Shown here in pieces: positions 20,708 through 30,460 of a stretch of DNA of 64,000 bases. The notes beneath the pieces were generated by a model that was given only the letters and a program-made list of their open reading frames with translations, was not told where the DNA came from and did no database searches. Numbering within the stretch: position 1 is the first letter of the stretch; every line of letters starts with the position of its first letter. The translations under genes were made by a program, and so were the position numbers. Source of the DNA: Synechococcus sp. PCC 6312 (GTDB lineage: Bacteria > Cyanobacteriota > Cyanobacteriia > Thermosynechococcales > Thermosynechococcaceae); NCBI RefSeq assembly GCF_000316685.1, contig NC_019680.1, positions 187,501 to 251,500 of the forward strand, written 5' to 3'.

Positions 20708-23080
20708 ATGACTAGAATAACCCTGGGTGCATTTCTAAAGCTTGTCCCGACCTATACAGAATCCATGGGGGTGAGGGATTGGTTAGGGCATTGGTCAGCC
20801 GAGCAGACAAGGGAGGGGGCGGTGGTGCTACTGGATCACCTAGGCTGTCCCCAGGCCGTGCTGAATGGTTGGGCGATTGCCGCGCAGGTGCAAGCAGATC
20901 CGCAACTGAAGTCCGAAACCCTAGGGTGTGAACCGTTCCGGGCCTGGGCGTTGCCGATGATCACCGTCCGGGCGGATTTATTAGTTCAAGAATGGTTCGG
21001 GACTCAAGCTCCAATTCCGTCAGACTTTGTGGCCCTGGTGGGCTTGAATGGCCAGTACTTAGGCCTATTGGATTTGGGGGCCTTAATTCACTATTGTCTT
21101 TCCCCAGACTGGACTCCTCAGACCAGTGAAGCTCCAGAAATTCCCCCAGAGTTGTTGCGGGCCTGGGAAGCGTTGGCTTGGCCGGTCTTAATTCAGACGG
21201 GGGAAGGGGAAGCCATTTGGCAAAACTCGGCCTGGCAAACCCAATTGGGCCAAGGGGGAATAGCCCTGAGTTTAGATGCGGAGGCTACCCGGCCTGGGGC
21301 TAATTTCAAGACTAGTCGCGGGAGCCGCTGGCAGTTCTATCCCTTGCCCCTCAGTAGTCATCATGGGATATTAGCCTCGACTCAAATCTTAAAAACTCAG
21401 CCGGAATTATTGCCCGCTTTATGTCTAACGGGCCTGGGGCAGTCGTTGGTGAATAGCCTCGAGATCGCCGCCGCCTCTGTCACCCTTTGGCTCGTCTTAG
21501 GCCTGGAAATTCCCCACTTAGAACCCTGGACGGAGGAGCTAAACGCAAACCTGACCGCCCTGCGGCAACGTTATCAATATCAACAAAAGTTTTTAGCCGC
21601 CCTCAATCACGAATTAAAAAACCCAGTCACTAGCCTCCTCAGCCTGACCCAACTGCTGCTGCAATCTGACCCCGAGCATTGGGAGTTGCGCCAACAGGAT
21701 TGCCTGGCTTTGATGGAGCGGGCCAGTCGTCAACTGAGTTTTTTGCTGAATCAGTGGTTAGAGTTAACGGAGGCGGCCCAAGGGAATGTGGACTTAACCT
21801 GGGAACCCCTGGCTTTACGGCTCCTTGTTCACCAGGCCCAGGAATGGCTCATTCAACAGTTACCCAGTTTTGGCGGTGGCTTAACAGCTGTGGAACTTGG
21901 CCAACGTTTTGAGCACTTTCACATAGAAATACCCCCTGGCTTGACCCATATTTCTGGGGATCGGTTACGACTGCGGCAGAGTTGTGGCTATCTCTTGATG
22001 GTGTTGGCTGGTCTGGGGCAAGGGAATTTAGACAGTCCACAGGGTGAGGATTGGGGCTGCCGGGTCAAACAATGGCCGGGCTGGCAAGAGTTGCAGTTTT
22101 GGCAAACCGGGCGGGGGATTCCAATTGCGGAACAATGTCACTTACTCGATGCAATGCCTGAGGCGGGGGCATGGGTGGCGGAGGTTGGCTTGGGGGTCAT
22201 TTTGGCCCGGCAATTCATTCGCCTTCACGGGGGGGAACTCTCTTTTTGGGCCACGGCTGGGGCTGCTGGGGCTGGCCTGGAGTTTCGCCTTTTGTTTCCG
22301 GTCAATTTGGAGCATCAGGGGCAGTTGATTTTGCTGTATGGCCATGACCCGGCCTGGCTGCGACAACTCTCAGATTATTGGGCGGGCCTGGGTTATGCAA
22401 CGGCCATTGCTCGGCAAGATTTAGAACTTCTGGATAAAAGTCGCCAACTCCGACCCCAGGCCATTGTTTTGGAACCCCAACTCTATCAGTCCGGTGGGCA
22501 ACATCTTTTCTTGGCCAGCCTGCGGAATCTTTTAACAGCTATGCCGGAAACTGCCAAAATCCCCTTAATTTCTTGGAGTCAAGGGAGCGTTCCAGAACCC
22601 CATCCCGGCGTGTATCTCCTCACTGAACCAGAAGATTTGTCGGGATTAGCCGCTTTGATTAACCAACTGGCGACGGTAAAATTTCCGAGCAGTTCCCCTC
22701 CGCTCCCCCCTGTTAAATCCTCACCCGTGATGACCTCAGCACTAACAACGGTCTTAACGGTTTTGCGCCTAGGAGCCACCCATGCCTTTACCCCCCAATT
22801 ACACCGATTTTTAGAGGCGGCTGATCTGGAGCAAGGGCAACTTTTAGCCGAAATTTGGCAGCCAGATATCTTACTTTGGGACTTGCCCCTCCCCACCGGC
22901 CTGAACGAACTGACAACCTTGCCGGACTACCCCTTGTTATCCCGTTTGCCCTTAGTCACCCTGGAGGAGCAAATTACCCGCCAGGCCTACCAACTTCCTG
23001 GTGTGGCGGTTTATCCCTGTTTAGATGTGGCGTTGCTGGGGCAGGTGATTGAGCGGGCCTGGAGACATTCGACAATCTGA
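20708..23080 (+). CDS. Hybrid sensor histidine kinase with degenerate ATPase and receiver domains
   Basis: A 790-residue protein. Order: CBS/PAS-like sensory region (about 40-230), a helix, HisKA with the phosphorylation site His301 ([10 protein letters not shown]), an HATPase region, and two receiver-like domains (about 535-650 and 680-790). The ATPase lacks expected residues: no Asn in the N-box (R-Q-S-C-G-Y-L-L-M) and Gln instead of Asp in the G1 box (Q-T-G-R-G-I-P). The G2 box (V-G-L-G-V-I-L-A) is kept. The first receiver has Glu where the phosphoacceptor Asp should be (I-V-L-E-P-Q-L). No transmembrane segment or separate response regulator is seen. Its last 70 bases overlap ccs1 on the other strand. 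Confidence 0.8.
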   Translation: MTRITLGAFLKLVPTYTESMGVRDWLGHWSAEQTREGAVVLLDHLGCPQAVLNGWAIAAQVQADPQLKSETLGCEPFRAWALPMITVRADLLVQEWFGTQAPIPSDFVALVGLNGQYLGLLDLGALIHYCLSPDWTPQTSEAPEIPPELLRAWEALAWPVLIQTGEGEAIWQNSAWQTQLGQGGIALSLDAEATRPGANFKTSRGSRWQFYPLPLSSHHGILASTQILKTQPELLPALCLTGLGQSLVNSLEIAAASVTLWLVLGLEIPHLEPWTEELNANLTALRQRYQYQQKFLAALNHELKNPVTSLLSLTQLLLQSDPEHWELRQQDCLALMERASRQLSFLLNQWLELTEAAQGNVDLTWEPLALRLLVHQAQEWLIQQLPSFGGGLTAVELGQRFEHFHIEIPPGLTHISGDRLRLRQSCGYLLMVLAGLGQGNLDSPQGEDWGCRVKQWPGWQELQFWQTGRGIPIAEQCHLLDAMPEAGAWVAEVGLGVILARQFIRLHGGELSFWATAGAAGAGLEFRLLFPVNLEHQGQLILLYGHDPAWLRQLSDYWAGLGYATAIARQDLELLDKSRQLRPQAIVLEPQLYQSGGQHLFLASLRNLLTAMPETAKIPLISWSQGSVPEPHPGVYLLTEPEDLSGLAALINQLATVKFPSSSPPLPPVKSSPVMTSALTTVLTVLRLGATHAFTPQLHRFLEAADLEQGQLLAEIWQPDILLWDLPLPTGLNELTTLPDYPLLSRLPLVTLEEQITRQAYQLPGVAVYPCLDVALLGQVIERAWRHSTI

Positions 23081-24411
23081 CAAAGTTCTTGCTCAAAGGT
23101 AATTTGGGCCCGATTGGTGCGCCCCCCCAAGTAAAGAGTTTCCCCTTGTACCAGGCCCCAGATTTGGGAATGGGAGACATAACTCATGATCACCCCTGCC
23201 ATCAAGAGGGCAAACCCCAAATAAAACAGGGGAATCCCCGGATCCGCTTTAATTTGTAAGCCCGTACTACCCAGAATGTCATCAATAGTCAGGGTCACGC
23301 CATTAATCTCTTGACTCACCCCGGTTCGTAAGCTGGTCAGGAATTTACCATCGGTGTCATAAACCAGCAGTGTCCCTTGCAAATCTCGGGCAATCAAGGA
23401 AATTCCGGCACTTAAATCTGTTTTCGTGGGAATCCAAGTGCCCCAAAGCCGCCCTTTGCCCCCAGTATCCAGTTGAGCCATGGGAAGTTGTAAGACGGGG
23501 CTTTTGTTAATCCGAAACCGCACGCCGCCAATTGACCAATCGGCCTGGTAAAGGCTGACACCGTGATATTTCAGGGGCTGGTTGACATGAATTGTCTCCC
23601 GTTTGACTTCTGCACCCTGGTGATCTAAGACGGATAAGTCGGAATAAAACTGATCAATTTCCCCGGCGGCATCGTAGTCAATCCAGAAGCGGTTGACCCG
23701 GACTGACCAATCTTGGGGGGCATGGGAAAAGGGCCCGGCCTGGATGAGGTGGGAAATATTGAAGGTGTTGCCACTGAGGATCAGTTCTTGGGCCATAAAT
23801 CCGGTTAAGGAACCCACAATTCCCCCCAGTAAGATCAGAATCATACTGGCATGGACAATAATCGGCCCAATTCGTCCGGCCAGGCCTTTGCGGGCGTAAA
23901 TGTGTCCCTGTCCCTCATCGGCCTGGAAGATTTTATAGCCCTTGCTGGTCAGAATGTCCCCTAACTCCCCTAATTTTGCGCCAGGAATTTCCGTACTTAA
24001 GGCTAGTTTTTGAAATTGGCGGGGTTGATCATAATACTTCCATCGTCTGGCGGCCGTGAGGGCTGGAAATTGGCGAGTAAAGGTACAGGCAATTAAACTG
24101 GCACCAAATAAAACAAGCAGGGCTAAATACCACCAGGTTTGATAGACATGATCCAGGCCGAGGAATAAGAGGCGTGTGCCCGTTAAAAACCCAAACAAGG
24201 CTGGACTTTCTGGATAGTTGGCAAAATAAAATTCGGCGGATTGGCCCTGCTCGATCACGGTTCCGGCAATACTCAGCACAGCAATGACTAGGAGCAAGAC
24301 AATCGCTAAGCGCAAATCGGCCAGGATCGGCAATATATCTTTTTGCCAGTGTTTGATCAGCCAGGTTTGGCCGAGGTTGAAGTGATTGATTGATTGATTT
24401 TGTGCATCCAT
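23011..24411 (-). CDS. ccs1: Cytochrome c biogenesis protein Ccs1 (ResB/CcsB family)
   Basis: System II cytochrome c maturation factor that, with CcsA, delivers and attaches heme to apocytochromes in the thylakoid lumen. The 466-residue protein has three N-terminal membrane segments ([23 protein letters not shown] region, then around 84-105 and 170-190), a long lumenal domain and a last membrane helix near 390 ([12 protein letters not shown]). The [18 protein letters not shown] motif is typical. No ccsA is nearby. The C-terminal 23 codons overlap the kinase gene tail-to-tail. Confidence 0.94.
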   Translation of the reverse strand: MDAQNQSINHFNLGQTWLIKHWQKDILPILADLRLAIVLLLVIAVLSIAGTVIEQGQSAEFYFANYPESPALFGFLTGTRLLFLGLDHVYQTWWYLALLVLFGASLIACTFTRQFPALTAARRWKYYDQPRQFQKLALSTEIPGAKLGELGDILTSKGYKIFQADEGQGHIYARKGLAGRIGPIIVHASMILILLGGIVGSLTGFMAQELILSGNTFNISHLIQAGPFSHAPQDWSVRVNRFWIDYDAAGEIDQFYSDLSVLDHQGAEVKRETIHVNQPLKYHGVSLYQADWSIGGVRFRINKSPVLQLPMAQLDTGGKGRLWGTWIPTKTDLSAGISLIARDLQGTLLVYDTDGKFLTSLRTGVSQEINGVTLTIDDILGSTGLQIKADPGIPLFYLGFALLMAGVIMSYVSHSQIWGLVQGETLYLGGRTNRAQITFEQELCQIVECLQARSITCPSNATSKQG

Positions 24412-24680
24412 AGTCTCAATTATCCGGCCTAGTTCGGATGTTGTTCACGATGGGAGGAGGAAATATCTGCCAGGGAATGGGAAAATCCCCGTAATGGTGA
24501 ACTTTACTCTAAATCTGCCATGACATCCTCTGCTATGAAGAGACTAAGGGTGGTCATTGAGCGGTTGAGGGTTAAGCGTTTTTTCAAATCTTATTCCATC
24601 GTGATTTTGCAGATTTAGTCTCACTTTGTCTTCGTCCCATAGGGTACTTGAAATAAATATCTATGAGATTTTTTAATGAC

Positions 24681-25418
24681 TTAGGACTCAGTCGGGTTCC
24701 TAAAAATTGTAAAGGACATATACCCGGTATCCATCAAAATATGTTCATAAGTTCCCTCAGCAATAATTTCATCCGTAACTTTTTTTATCGGCGAATTATT
24801 ATTTCCTTGGGCATCATACCAACCATAGTAATCATGGAGAATGAAATAGCCACCGGGTCTTAATATCCAAGGCACATAGTTATAAACATCTTCTTTACAC
24901 CCCTCGTAACTGTGGTCACCATCAATAAAAATTAAATCTACAGTTTCATCAATGGTGACTTGATCAGAGCGGGTATTGATAAATTCTACATAACTTGAAA
25001 GATTGGCTTTAGTAATTAATTCTGTTGCTTCTGTTGTCGGAAATGGATCAATTGAATATAATTTCCGAGCCTGAGGTTTTTCTAATTCAGGATAGTTAAT
25101 GTCCGGTCGTTGTTTATGTTGCTGCGGTTCTTGCCAACCAATATCCAAGAACTTTAAGGCACTTGCTAAACATAGAGTAGAAAATCCCTTAAACCGGCCG
25201 ATTTCCACAATCCGATTTGCTTTGATACTGACTGCTAAGGAAAATAAAGTCATGCCCAGGCCCAATTCCGATCCCCCGGCTGATAAAGTCGAACGCATTA
25301 AACCAAAGAAATCGCCAAAATACCCATCCATGGCCTGGAAGTTTTCGGGTAAATGTTCCGTTGACATTAACTGTTCAACACTTTTATCTATCATCATTTT
25401 ATCCAAATTTAATTTCAA
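24681..25418 (-). CDS. Class I SAM-dependent methyltransferase (Methyltransf_24-like)
   Basis: A 245-residue O-methyltransferase-like protein. Motif I reads N-R-I-V-E-I-G-R-F-K-G-F-S-T, the Asp-rich motif L-I-F-I-D-G-D-H-S-Y-E-G-C-K-E-D, and the later strand R-P-G-G-Y-F-I-L-H-D-Y-Y-G-W. This pattern is common among methyltransferases acting on sugars or surface glycans. It begins 7 bases after the preceding methyltransferase gene on the same strand, and both are AT-rich compared with their flanks, so they form a probable co-acquired operon. The substrate is unknown. Confidence 0.85.
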   Translation of the reverse strand: MKLNLDKMMIDKSVEQLMSTEHLPENFQAMDGYFGDFFGLMRSTLSAGGSELGLGMTLFSLAVSIKANRIVEIGRFKGFSTLCLASALKFLDIGWQEPQQHKQRPDINYPELEKPQARKLYSIDPFPTTEATELITKANLSSYVEFINTRSDQVTIDETVDLIFIDGDHSYEGCKEDVYNYVPWILRPGGYFILHDYYGWYDAQGNNNSPIKKVTDEIIAEGTYEHILMDTGYMSFTIFRNPTES

Positions 25419-25425
25419 TCAATTT

Positions 25426-26154
25426 TTACTGATTTGACATATTTGCCATAGGAATATTATATTGATTTGCCCAAGTTAAATTTTCAAGGTACGATGTTTC
25501 AATGGCTTCAGCAATTAAAGCATCATAATTAACTTGAACCTTAAAATCTCGATCATGTTGATATAAGCGAGTTGTAAACTGATCTGTCCACGCGAAATAA
25601 GTATTCCAATGGAGTGGACCTGTATTTAGAGTTTTAACTAAAAAGGCTTCATCTTCACCAAAATCTAAATACTCGATTACGGGATATTTAGGTAAAAAAG
25701 ACAACGCATCTCCATCTGTCCACACCAAATACCGATGATGAATATAGCCACGAAAATCGGGTGAACCACCATCAATGTGGCGACAGCATTCTGCTATGGG
25801 TGAAGGCGTTTCGATATAACCCGCTTTAGCAACACGATTGATTTCGGTGCAAAGCCACATCGGATTATACATATCTTCTAAAACATGGCGACAATAAATA
25901 AAATCAACACTTTGATCGGCATAGGGTAAAGGCTCTGAATTCAAATCGAGATGATGGACAGGTTTCCCTTCGAGATGGGGCCTGGGTTGCCAATCAATAA
26001 ACTCAGTTGCAAAAGCAAAGGGACAATGACCTGGGCCAATCTCCACAATCACTTTTTTGTCCAATGCTAGGTTTTCCACAACCCTTTGATTGACGGGATC
26101 GGGTTGCCAATGGTGTCTCTCTAACTGTTTGGAATTGGTAGGCAGTGTCATCAT
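25426..26154 (-). CDS. SAM-dependent methyltransferase (type 11-like)
   Basis: A 242-residue protein with motif I V-I-V-E-I-G-P-G-H-C-P-F and the downstream segment Q-S-V-D-F-I-Y-C-R-H-V-L-E-D-M, which is typical of Methyltransf_11 proteins. The second half (Y-I-E-T-P-S-P-I-A-E-C-C-R-H-I-D-G) matches proteins often found in glycan or lipopolysaccharide clusters. It starts with ATGATG overlapping the stop of the frameshifted HicB-like gene and leads directly into the second methyltransferase. The substrate is unknown; the island is AT-rich and probably transferred. Confidence 0.82.
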   Translation of the reverse strand: MMTLPTNSKQLERHHWQPDPVNQRVVENLALDKKVIVEIGPGHCPFAFATEFIDWQPRPHLEGKPVHHLDLNSEPLPYADQSVDFIYCRHVLEDMYNPMWLCTEINRVAKAGYIETPSPIAECCRHIDGGSPDFRGYIHHRYLVWTDGDALSFLPKYPVIEYLDFGEDEAFLVKTLNTGPLHWNTYFAWTDQFTTRLYQHDRDFKVQVNYDALIAEAIETSYLENLTWANQYNIPMANMSNQ

Positions 26155-26400
26155 ATTTTATAAGATTGATGCAAATTAAAAGAACGATACCCTAACCGAA
26201 TTAAATGACGATTTTCTTCTGAATCAGCAAATAACATCCACCGCATCTTTGATTTTGGATTTTAATGTCTCTAGATTATCTGCTTGGGTGAAGATAGATT
26301 CTCCTAAAGCGGACGCTACATAGTCCCCATCAGCTTCTTCTTCAATAGAGATGATTACTTGAACCTTACGAGAGGCTAGAACTGTTGGTTGAGATGTCAT
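26151..26400 (-). pseudogene. Frameshifted HicB-like antitoxin gene
   Basis: From the ATG at 26400 the frame encodes 58 residues with a HicB-like fold: V-I-I-S-I-E-E-E-A-D-G-D-Y-V-A-S-A and T-L-K-S-K-I-K-D-A-V-D, then stops (V-I-C-stop). In the adjacent frame, right after the D-A-V-D codons, the sequence continues L-F-A-D-S-E-E-N-R-H-L-I-R-L-G. That is the kind of ending (D-A-V-x-C-x-F ... L-I-R-L) I recall for this family. A one-base indel near 26225-26235 explains it. The continued frame ends at TGA 26151-26153, overlapping the methyltransferase start. An in-frame TTG at 26427 is a less likely start. No HicA toxin is adjacent. Confidence 0.6.
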
Positions 26401-26474
26401 GATATTTGAACCTATTGGATAGGGCAAGACTATCTTTCTATTTTCTGATTGAGTTTGTCTCCTTTCAGTATAAA

Positions 26475-28973
26475 TTAACTACTGGGCAGAATTTGGGTCA
26501 CTAGTTCTTCCGGCTCCATGGAGACAATCTGGATACTACTGGCATGATGACCACAAGGGATTTGATCCACCGTTATCCGCTGCCACCGTTCCCGATTCGT
26601 TACCAGGCCTACCTCTGGCACTTCTGCTCCAAATGGGGGGGAAACCGCCACCAGGCCAGCGACATAATCGTGAGGCTGTGTAAATTTGAAGGTCATTGTC
26701 CCCAATTGTCCTAGGTGGATGGGCCGCACTTCATTGACCGATATTTGTTTGGCATAGCCCTGGGCCGTTACCAGCAGCAGATTAGTTGTCTCTGAGGTGG
26801 CAATTGCGCCAATAATCCGTTCCTGAGTGCCCAACTTAAAGGCAGCTACCCCGGCACTTGTCCGACTCATGATTGGAATGGTTTCCCCTTGAAAGCGTAA
26901 GATTCGGCTGGTGGAGGTAGCGACAATGAGGGTTTGGGCCGGCAGGATGGGGATGACCCAGTCCAAGGCATCATCATCTTTTAACTTAATGAGTTGCAAT
27001 GCCCGTTGATTCATCCCCGTTAGCTCTGTGGCTGGAATACGCTTGATCCGGGCCTGGTGGGTCAGGAGGACAAAATCTGGGTAACTATCGGCGGCATCCG
27101 TTGCTGGTTCTAACCAAAATTGAATCAGTTGTTCCCCCTGGGCTGAGTCGGGTAGGAGGGTTTGCAGAGGTTGACCTTTTTGGTTGCGTTCAGTCAGGGG
27201 AATTTTGGCTACAGGCACACTATAGGCTTTCCCATTGCTGCCCACTAAGTAAAGAGTATGTTGGCGTTGACCGGGGGCCTGGAAAATTGGATAGTCTTTT
27301 TTAGCGTCTTGCCATTGCTGCTTGGCCTGGGGGGGAATCACAAAACTATTCCGGGCCAGGGAGGTTAAACAGCGGCCATAGCCTTTTTGACTCACTTCCA
27401 CCATCACGGGTAAATCAGGGGGCGTGTCCACTTCAGCAGTGGAGATCACGGGCAGATCGGGAACATCCGTTAAAATTTGCGTCCGGCGGGGATCCCCAAA
27501 TTGTCGTTTGAGTTGGCGCAGTTCTTTTTTCAGGGCCTTGAGGAGTTCATGGCGGCTACCGAGAAGGGTTTGCAGGTCTTGGATGCGTTGACTTAGCTCT
27601 TGAAATTCCCGCTCTAAATTCTCCCGTTCCAGGCCAGTTAAGCGTCTCAAGGGCATGGCGAGGAGGGCATCGGCTTGGCGGTCACTCAGGTCAAATTCGG
27701 TTTGGAGATTAATTTTTGCGGTGGGGCCATCGGGGGCCTGGCGAAGGAGATCAATCAGCCGATCCAAGTCGTTCAAGCCCGCTAAAAGACCTTCGACAAT
27801 ATGGCTACGGGTCTGGGCCTGATCCAGTTCGTGTTGGTAGCGGCGGATGAGGGTTTCTTCTCGAAAATTGAGAAATTCCTGAAGCAGTTGAATTAGGGAT
27901 AATTGCCGGGGTTGTCCATTAACGATGGCCAGAAGAATCACGCCAAAATTGGTTTGCAGAACCGTTTGCCGATAGAGTTGCTCTAAAACCTTTTGGGGAT
28001 TGCCTTCCCGTTTTAGTTCAATGACCACCCGCATCCCGTCCCGATCACTCTCATCCCGCAGATCCGCAATCCCTTCTAAGCGTCCTTGGTTACTCAGATC
28101 CGCAATTTTTTCAATCCAGGCCGCTTTGTTGACCTGAAAGGGTAACTCTGTGACGATAATGGCGCTGCGCCGATGCCGCCCCCGCCCCGGTTGGATTTCC
28201 TCAATTTGGGCCACCCCCCGCAAGGTGACGAGGCCGCGCCCGGTTTCATAGGCCTGGATAATCCCTTGGGTGTCAATAATTTGGCCGCCGGTGGGAAAGT
28301 CGGGACCGGGGAGATGCTGCATGAGCTCTGGTAAAGAAATCTCGGGCCGGTCAATTAGAGCAATGAGGGCATCAACAACTTCATTCAGGTTATGGGGTGG
28401 AATATTTGTCGCCATCCCGACTGCAATCCCCGAGGAGCCATTCAAAAGCAAAATCGGTAGCTGGGCTGGCAGAACAAGAGGTTCCTGTTGGGAGTTGTCA
28501 AAGTTGGGGGCAAAATCTACCGTAGCCAGGCCCACCTCTGTCAGCATGGCGGTATTGGAAATGGGGGCTAACCGGGTTTCCGTGTAACGCATCGCGGCGG
28601 GCGGGTCGTCATCAACAGAACCAAAATTGCCGTGGCCATCCAAGAGGGGATAGCGACTACTAAAGGTTTGGACTAGGCGCACCAGGGCATCGTAAACCGA
28701 CTGATCGCCGTGGGGATGATATTTTCCGAGCACGTCCCCAACGACACGGGCGCATTTCCGATAGGGCCGATCCGGTGTTAAGCCCAACTCGTACATGGCA
28801 TATAAAATCCGCCGATGCACTGGTTTTAGCCCGTCCCGCACATCCGGCAAGGCCCGCCCGATAATCACACTCATGGCGTATTCGAGATAGGACTGTTGCA
28901 TTTCGGTGTGCAAAGCCGTGGGGATAATGTTACCCTCGCTTAATAAATTGAGTTGCTCTGCCATGAACGCCAA
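26475..28973 (-). CDS. Type IIA DNA topoisomerase subunit A (GyrA/ParC family, GyrA box not seen)
   Basis: Breakage-reunion subunit of DNA gyrase or topoisomerase IV, 832 residues. The N-terminal core is complete: [20 protein letters not shown], the quinolone-resistance region with G-D-Q-S-V-Y-D, and the catalytic Tyr in A-A-M-R-Y-T-E. A C-terminal beta-pinwheel follows from about 540. The GyrA box (Q-R-R-G-G-K-G), required for DNA wrapping and negative supercoiling, is not visible. This suggests the second, ParC-like paralogue known in several cyanobacteria; automatic annotation would probably say gyrase A. ATG at 28973 or three codons later (28964, M-A-E-Q-L-N). Confidence 0.9.
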   Translation of the reverse strand: MAFMAEQLNLLSEGNIIPTALHTEMQQSYLEYAMSVIIGRALPDVRDGLKPVHRRILYAMYELGLTPDRPYRKCARVVGDVLGKYHPHGDQSVYDALVRLVQTFSSRYPLLDGHGNFGSVDDDPPAAMRYTETRLAPISNTAMLTEVGLATVDFAPNFDNSQQEPLVLPAQLPILLLNGSSGIAVGMATNIPPHNLNEVVDALIALIDRPEISLPELMQHLPGPDFPTGGQIIDTQGIIQAYETGRGLVTLRGVAQIEEIQPGRGRHRRSAIIVTELPFQVNKAAWIEKIADLSNQGRLEGIADLRDESDRDGMRVVIELKREGNPQKVLEQLYRQTVLQTNFGVILLAIVNGQPRQLSLIQLLQEFLNFREETLIRRYQHELDQAQTRSHIVEGLLAGLNDLDRLIDLLRQAPDGPTAKINLQTEFDLSDRQADALLAMPLRRLTGLERENLEREFQELSQRIQDLQTLLGSRHELLKALKKELRQLKRQFGDPRRTQILTDVPDLPVISTAEVDTPPDLPVMVEVSQKGYGRCLTSLARNSFVIPPQAKQQWQDAKKDYPIFQAPGQRQHTLYLVGSNGKAYSVPVAKIPLTERNQKGQPLQTLLPDSAQGEQLIQFWLEPATDAADSYPDFVLLTHQARIKRIPATELTGMNQRALQLIKLKDDDALDWVIPILPAQTLIVATSTSRILRFQGETIPIMSRTSAGVAAFKLGTQERIIGAIATSETTNLLLVTAQGYAKQISVNEVRPIHLGQLGTMTFKFTQPHDYVAGLVAVSPPFGAEVPEVGLVTNRERWQRITVDQIPCGHHASSIQIVSMEPEELVTQILPSS

Positions 28974-28987
28974 TCCTTTTACCAGGT

Positions 28988-29391
28988 CTAAACATCGTTA
29001 CAGTAATCGGCTCTGGTCTCAGGTGCAAGTTGGCCGGGGTTCAGCCACACGCCAATCTTGATCTGATGTCCCGAGATCCGCAAGCCAGGTTTGGTCATAT
29101 TGTAGGCTTCATGGGATAAAACTTCCTTCGGAATAATGCAGTTGCCGTCATCTTTGCAGATTATTTGGTAAGGGTGGGTGACGGGAATAGTCATGCTAGA
29201 GCGATCATGGTTGAGGCCTTTGCCCGCAAAGTCCAAATAACTTGCTCCTTGCCCCAGGCCTGTTGAGCGTCCTTTTGGGCTTGGATGGCCATTTGGGTTT
29301 GCTGCTGTTGGATCATGGCCTGGGCATAACGGTGACAAGATTGACCAAAGCCTTGATGTCCACAGAGGAATACCTTTTTTCTTCTCGCCAT
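28988..29391 (-). pseudogene. Frameshifted/deleted gene for a small cyanobacterial zinc-finger protein (DUF7682-like)
   Basis: Two overlapping frames look like the halves of one protein. The upstream half (ATG 29391, stop at 29191) begins R-R-K-K-V-F-L-C-G-H-Q-G-F-G-Q-S-C-H-R-Y, a zinc-finger start where family members have a final Cys instead of Tyr. The downstream half, in another frame, reads G-A-S-Y-L-D-F-A-G-K-G-L-N-H-D-R, then T-I-P-V-T-H-P-Y-Q and E-V-L-S-H-E-A-Y-N. From memory, intact homologues join these through a linker of about 40 residues that is missing here, so an indel plus deletion near 29250-29260 is likely. The ATGA overlap at 29191-29194 could still allow the second half to be translated (68 residues). 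Confidence 0.55.
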
Positions 29392-29493
29392 TGATCTTGG
29401 GCGCGGTTGATCACCTCGGAGACAGAATAAATTCGCAATTGGGCCTGGAGTCCTCCTTTCCACTCTAGGCCTGGCATGGGAGAAAATAGAACG

Positions 29494-29973
29494 ATGAAGC
29501 AAAAAAATGTTTGGTTTTGGTTCGTGGCCTGGTTGGGGATTCTCGCCGATCGGCTCTCAAAATGGTGGGTGATTAGCGTTTTTGACCTGACTAGTCCGCC
29601 CCAATCCATCCCAATCTGGCCGGGTGTGTTTCATTTCACTTACGTCACCAACTCCGGGGCCGCCTTTAGCCTTTTTACCAATGGCGGGGGGTGGTTGCGC
29701 TGGTTGTCTTTGGGGGTCAGCCTGGGCCTGGTTGCCTATGGAATTTGGGGCCCGCGCTTAGGGCGTTGGGAACAGTTAGGTTATGGGTTTTTGTTGGCAG
29801 GGGCGATGGGCAATGGGGTGGATCGGCTCTTAACGGGTGAAGTTGTTGATTTCTTGGACTTTCGTTTGATTCAGTTTCCCATTTTTAATCTGGCAGATGT
29901 TTGGATTAATATTGGCATGGCCTGTTTGTTGATTGGCATCTGGCAAGCTTCTCAGCCCCGTGCCCATCCCTAG
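29494..29973 (+). CDS. lspA: Lipoprotein signal peptidase (signal peptidase II)
   Basis: Inner-membrane aspartyl protease that removes signal peptides from prolipoproteins. The 159-residue protein has four membrane segments. Catalytic aspartates are Asp119 (G-E-V-V-D-F-L-D-F) and Asp135 (F-N-L-A-D-V-W-I), and the conserved N-S-G-A-A-F-S is at 53-59. The ATG at 29494 is chosen because GGGAG lies 11 bases upstream; an in-frame ATG at 29476 would add six residues. Its last 4 bases overlap the convergent small gene. Confidence 0.95.
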   Translation: MKQKNVWFWFVAWLGILADRLSKWWVISVFDLTSPPQSIPIWPGVFHFTYVTNSGAAFSLFTNGGGWLRWLSLGVSLGLVAYGIWGPRLGRWEQLGYGFLLAGAMGNGVDRLLTGEVVDFLDFRLIQFPIFNLADVWINIGMACLLIGIWQASQPRAHP

Positions 29974-30218
29974 GAATTATGTTTATTCAGGAAAGACCCC
30001 TTGATCTGTTGCCAATTTATCTTGGGCAAAAAGTAGATCAAGAATGCTACCTGAGCTGTAAAAACCCAGCCATAGTAACGAAAAATGAGATTAAAATCCC
30101 ATTGGGCTTCATAGCTCAGACTGGCAATTGTCCACAGGAAAATAATCCCAGGCAGGGTCAGCCGCTTCAATAGTTTGGCGGGATTGCGGCTAATGGAGCT
30201 AAGGGGTTTGACGTTCAT
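29970..30218 (-). CDS. Small hypothetical membrane protein
   Basis: An 82-residue protein with two likely membrane helices (about residues 22-38 and 48-66), a basic N-terminus and a basic C-terminal tail (K-I-N-W-Q-Q-I-K-G). The ATG at 30218 follows AGGA with a spacing of about 10, which supports translation. It is convergent with lspA, overlapping it by 4 bases. The family is not recognised. Confidence 0.6.
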   Translation of the reverse strand: MNVKPLSSISRNPAKLLKRLTLPGIIFLWTIASLSYEAQWDFNLIFRYYGWVFTAQVAFLIYFLPKINWQQIKGSFLNKHNS

Positions 30219-30460
30219 GGAGCCAAGTTCCTTCCTGAGGATTACACCGTTGTGAGCGTGAATGTTGCCTAAATGGACTCAGCCAAGGAACATGTGGAGA
30301 TCGTGAACTGAGAATTTCCTGGGTATTAAGGGAAGCAAGAACCGCTATTGTTGTTGATTGTAGCAAGGCAGAATTTCTGGGAACCCCGGCCCGTTTTTTT
30401 GTCACGGTTAGTAACAATCGTCCTTAACGGCTTACCCCCAAGGATTTTAATTGCCGTCCT

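Noticed and set aside
24412-24680. A 32-codon frame (starting near 24520) in the gap between ccs1 and the methyltransferases
   Set aside because: It has no ribosome site and no recognisable feature; the gap appears non-coding.
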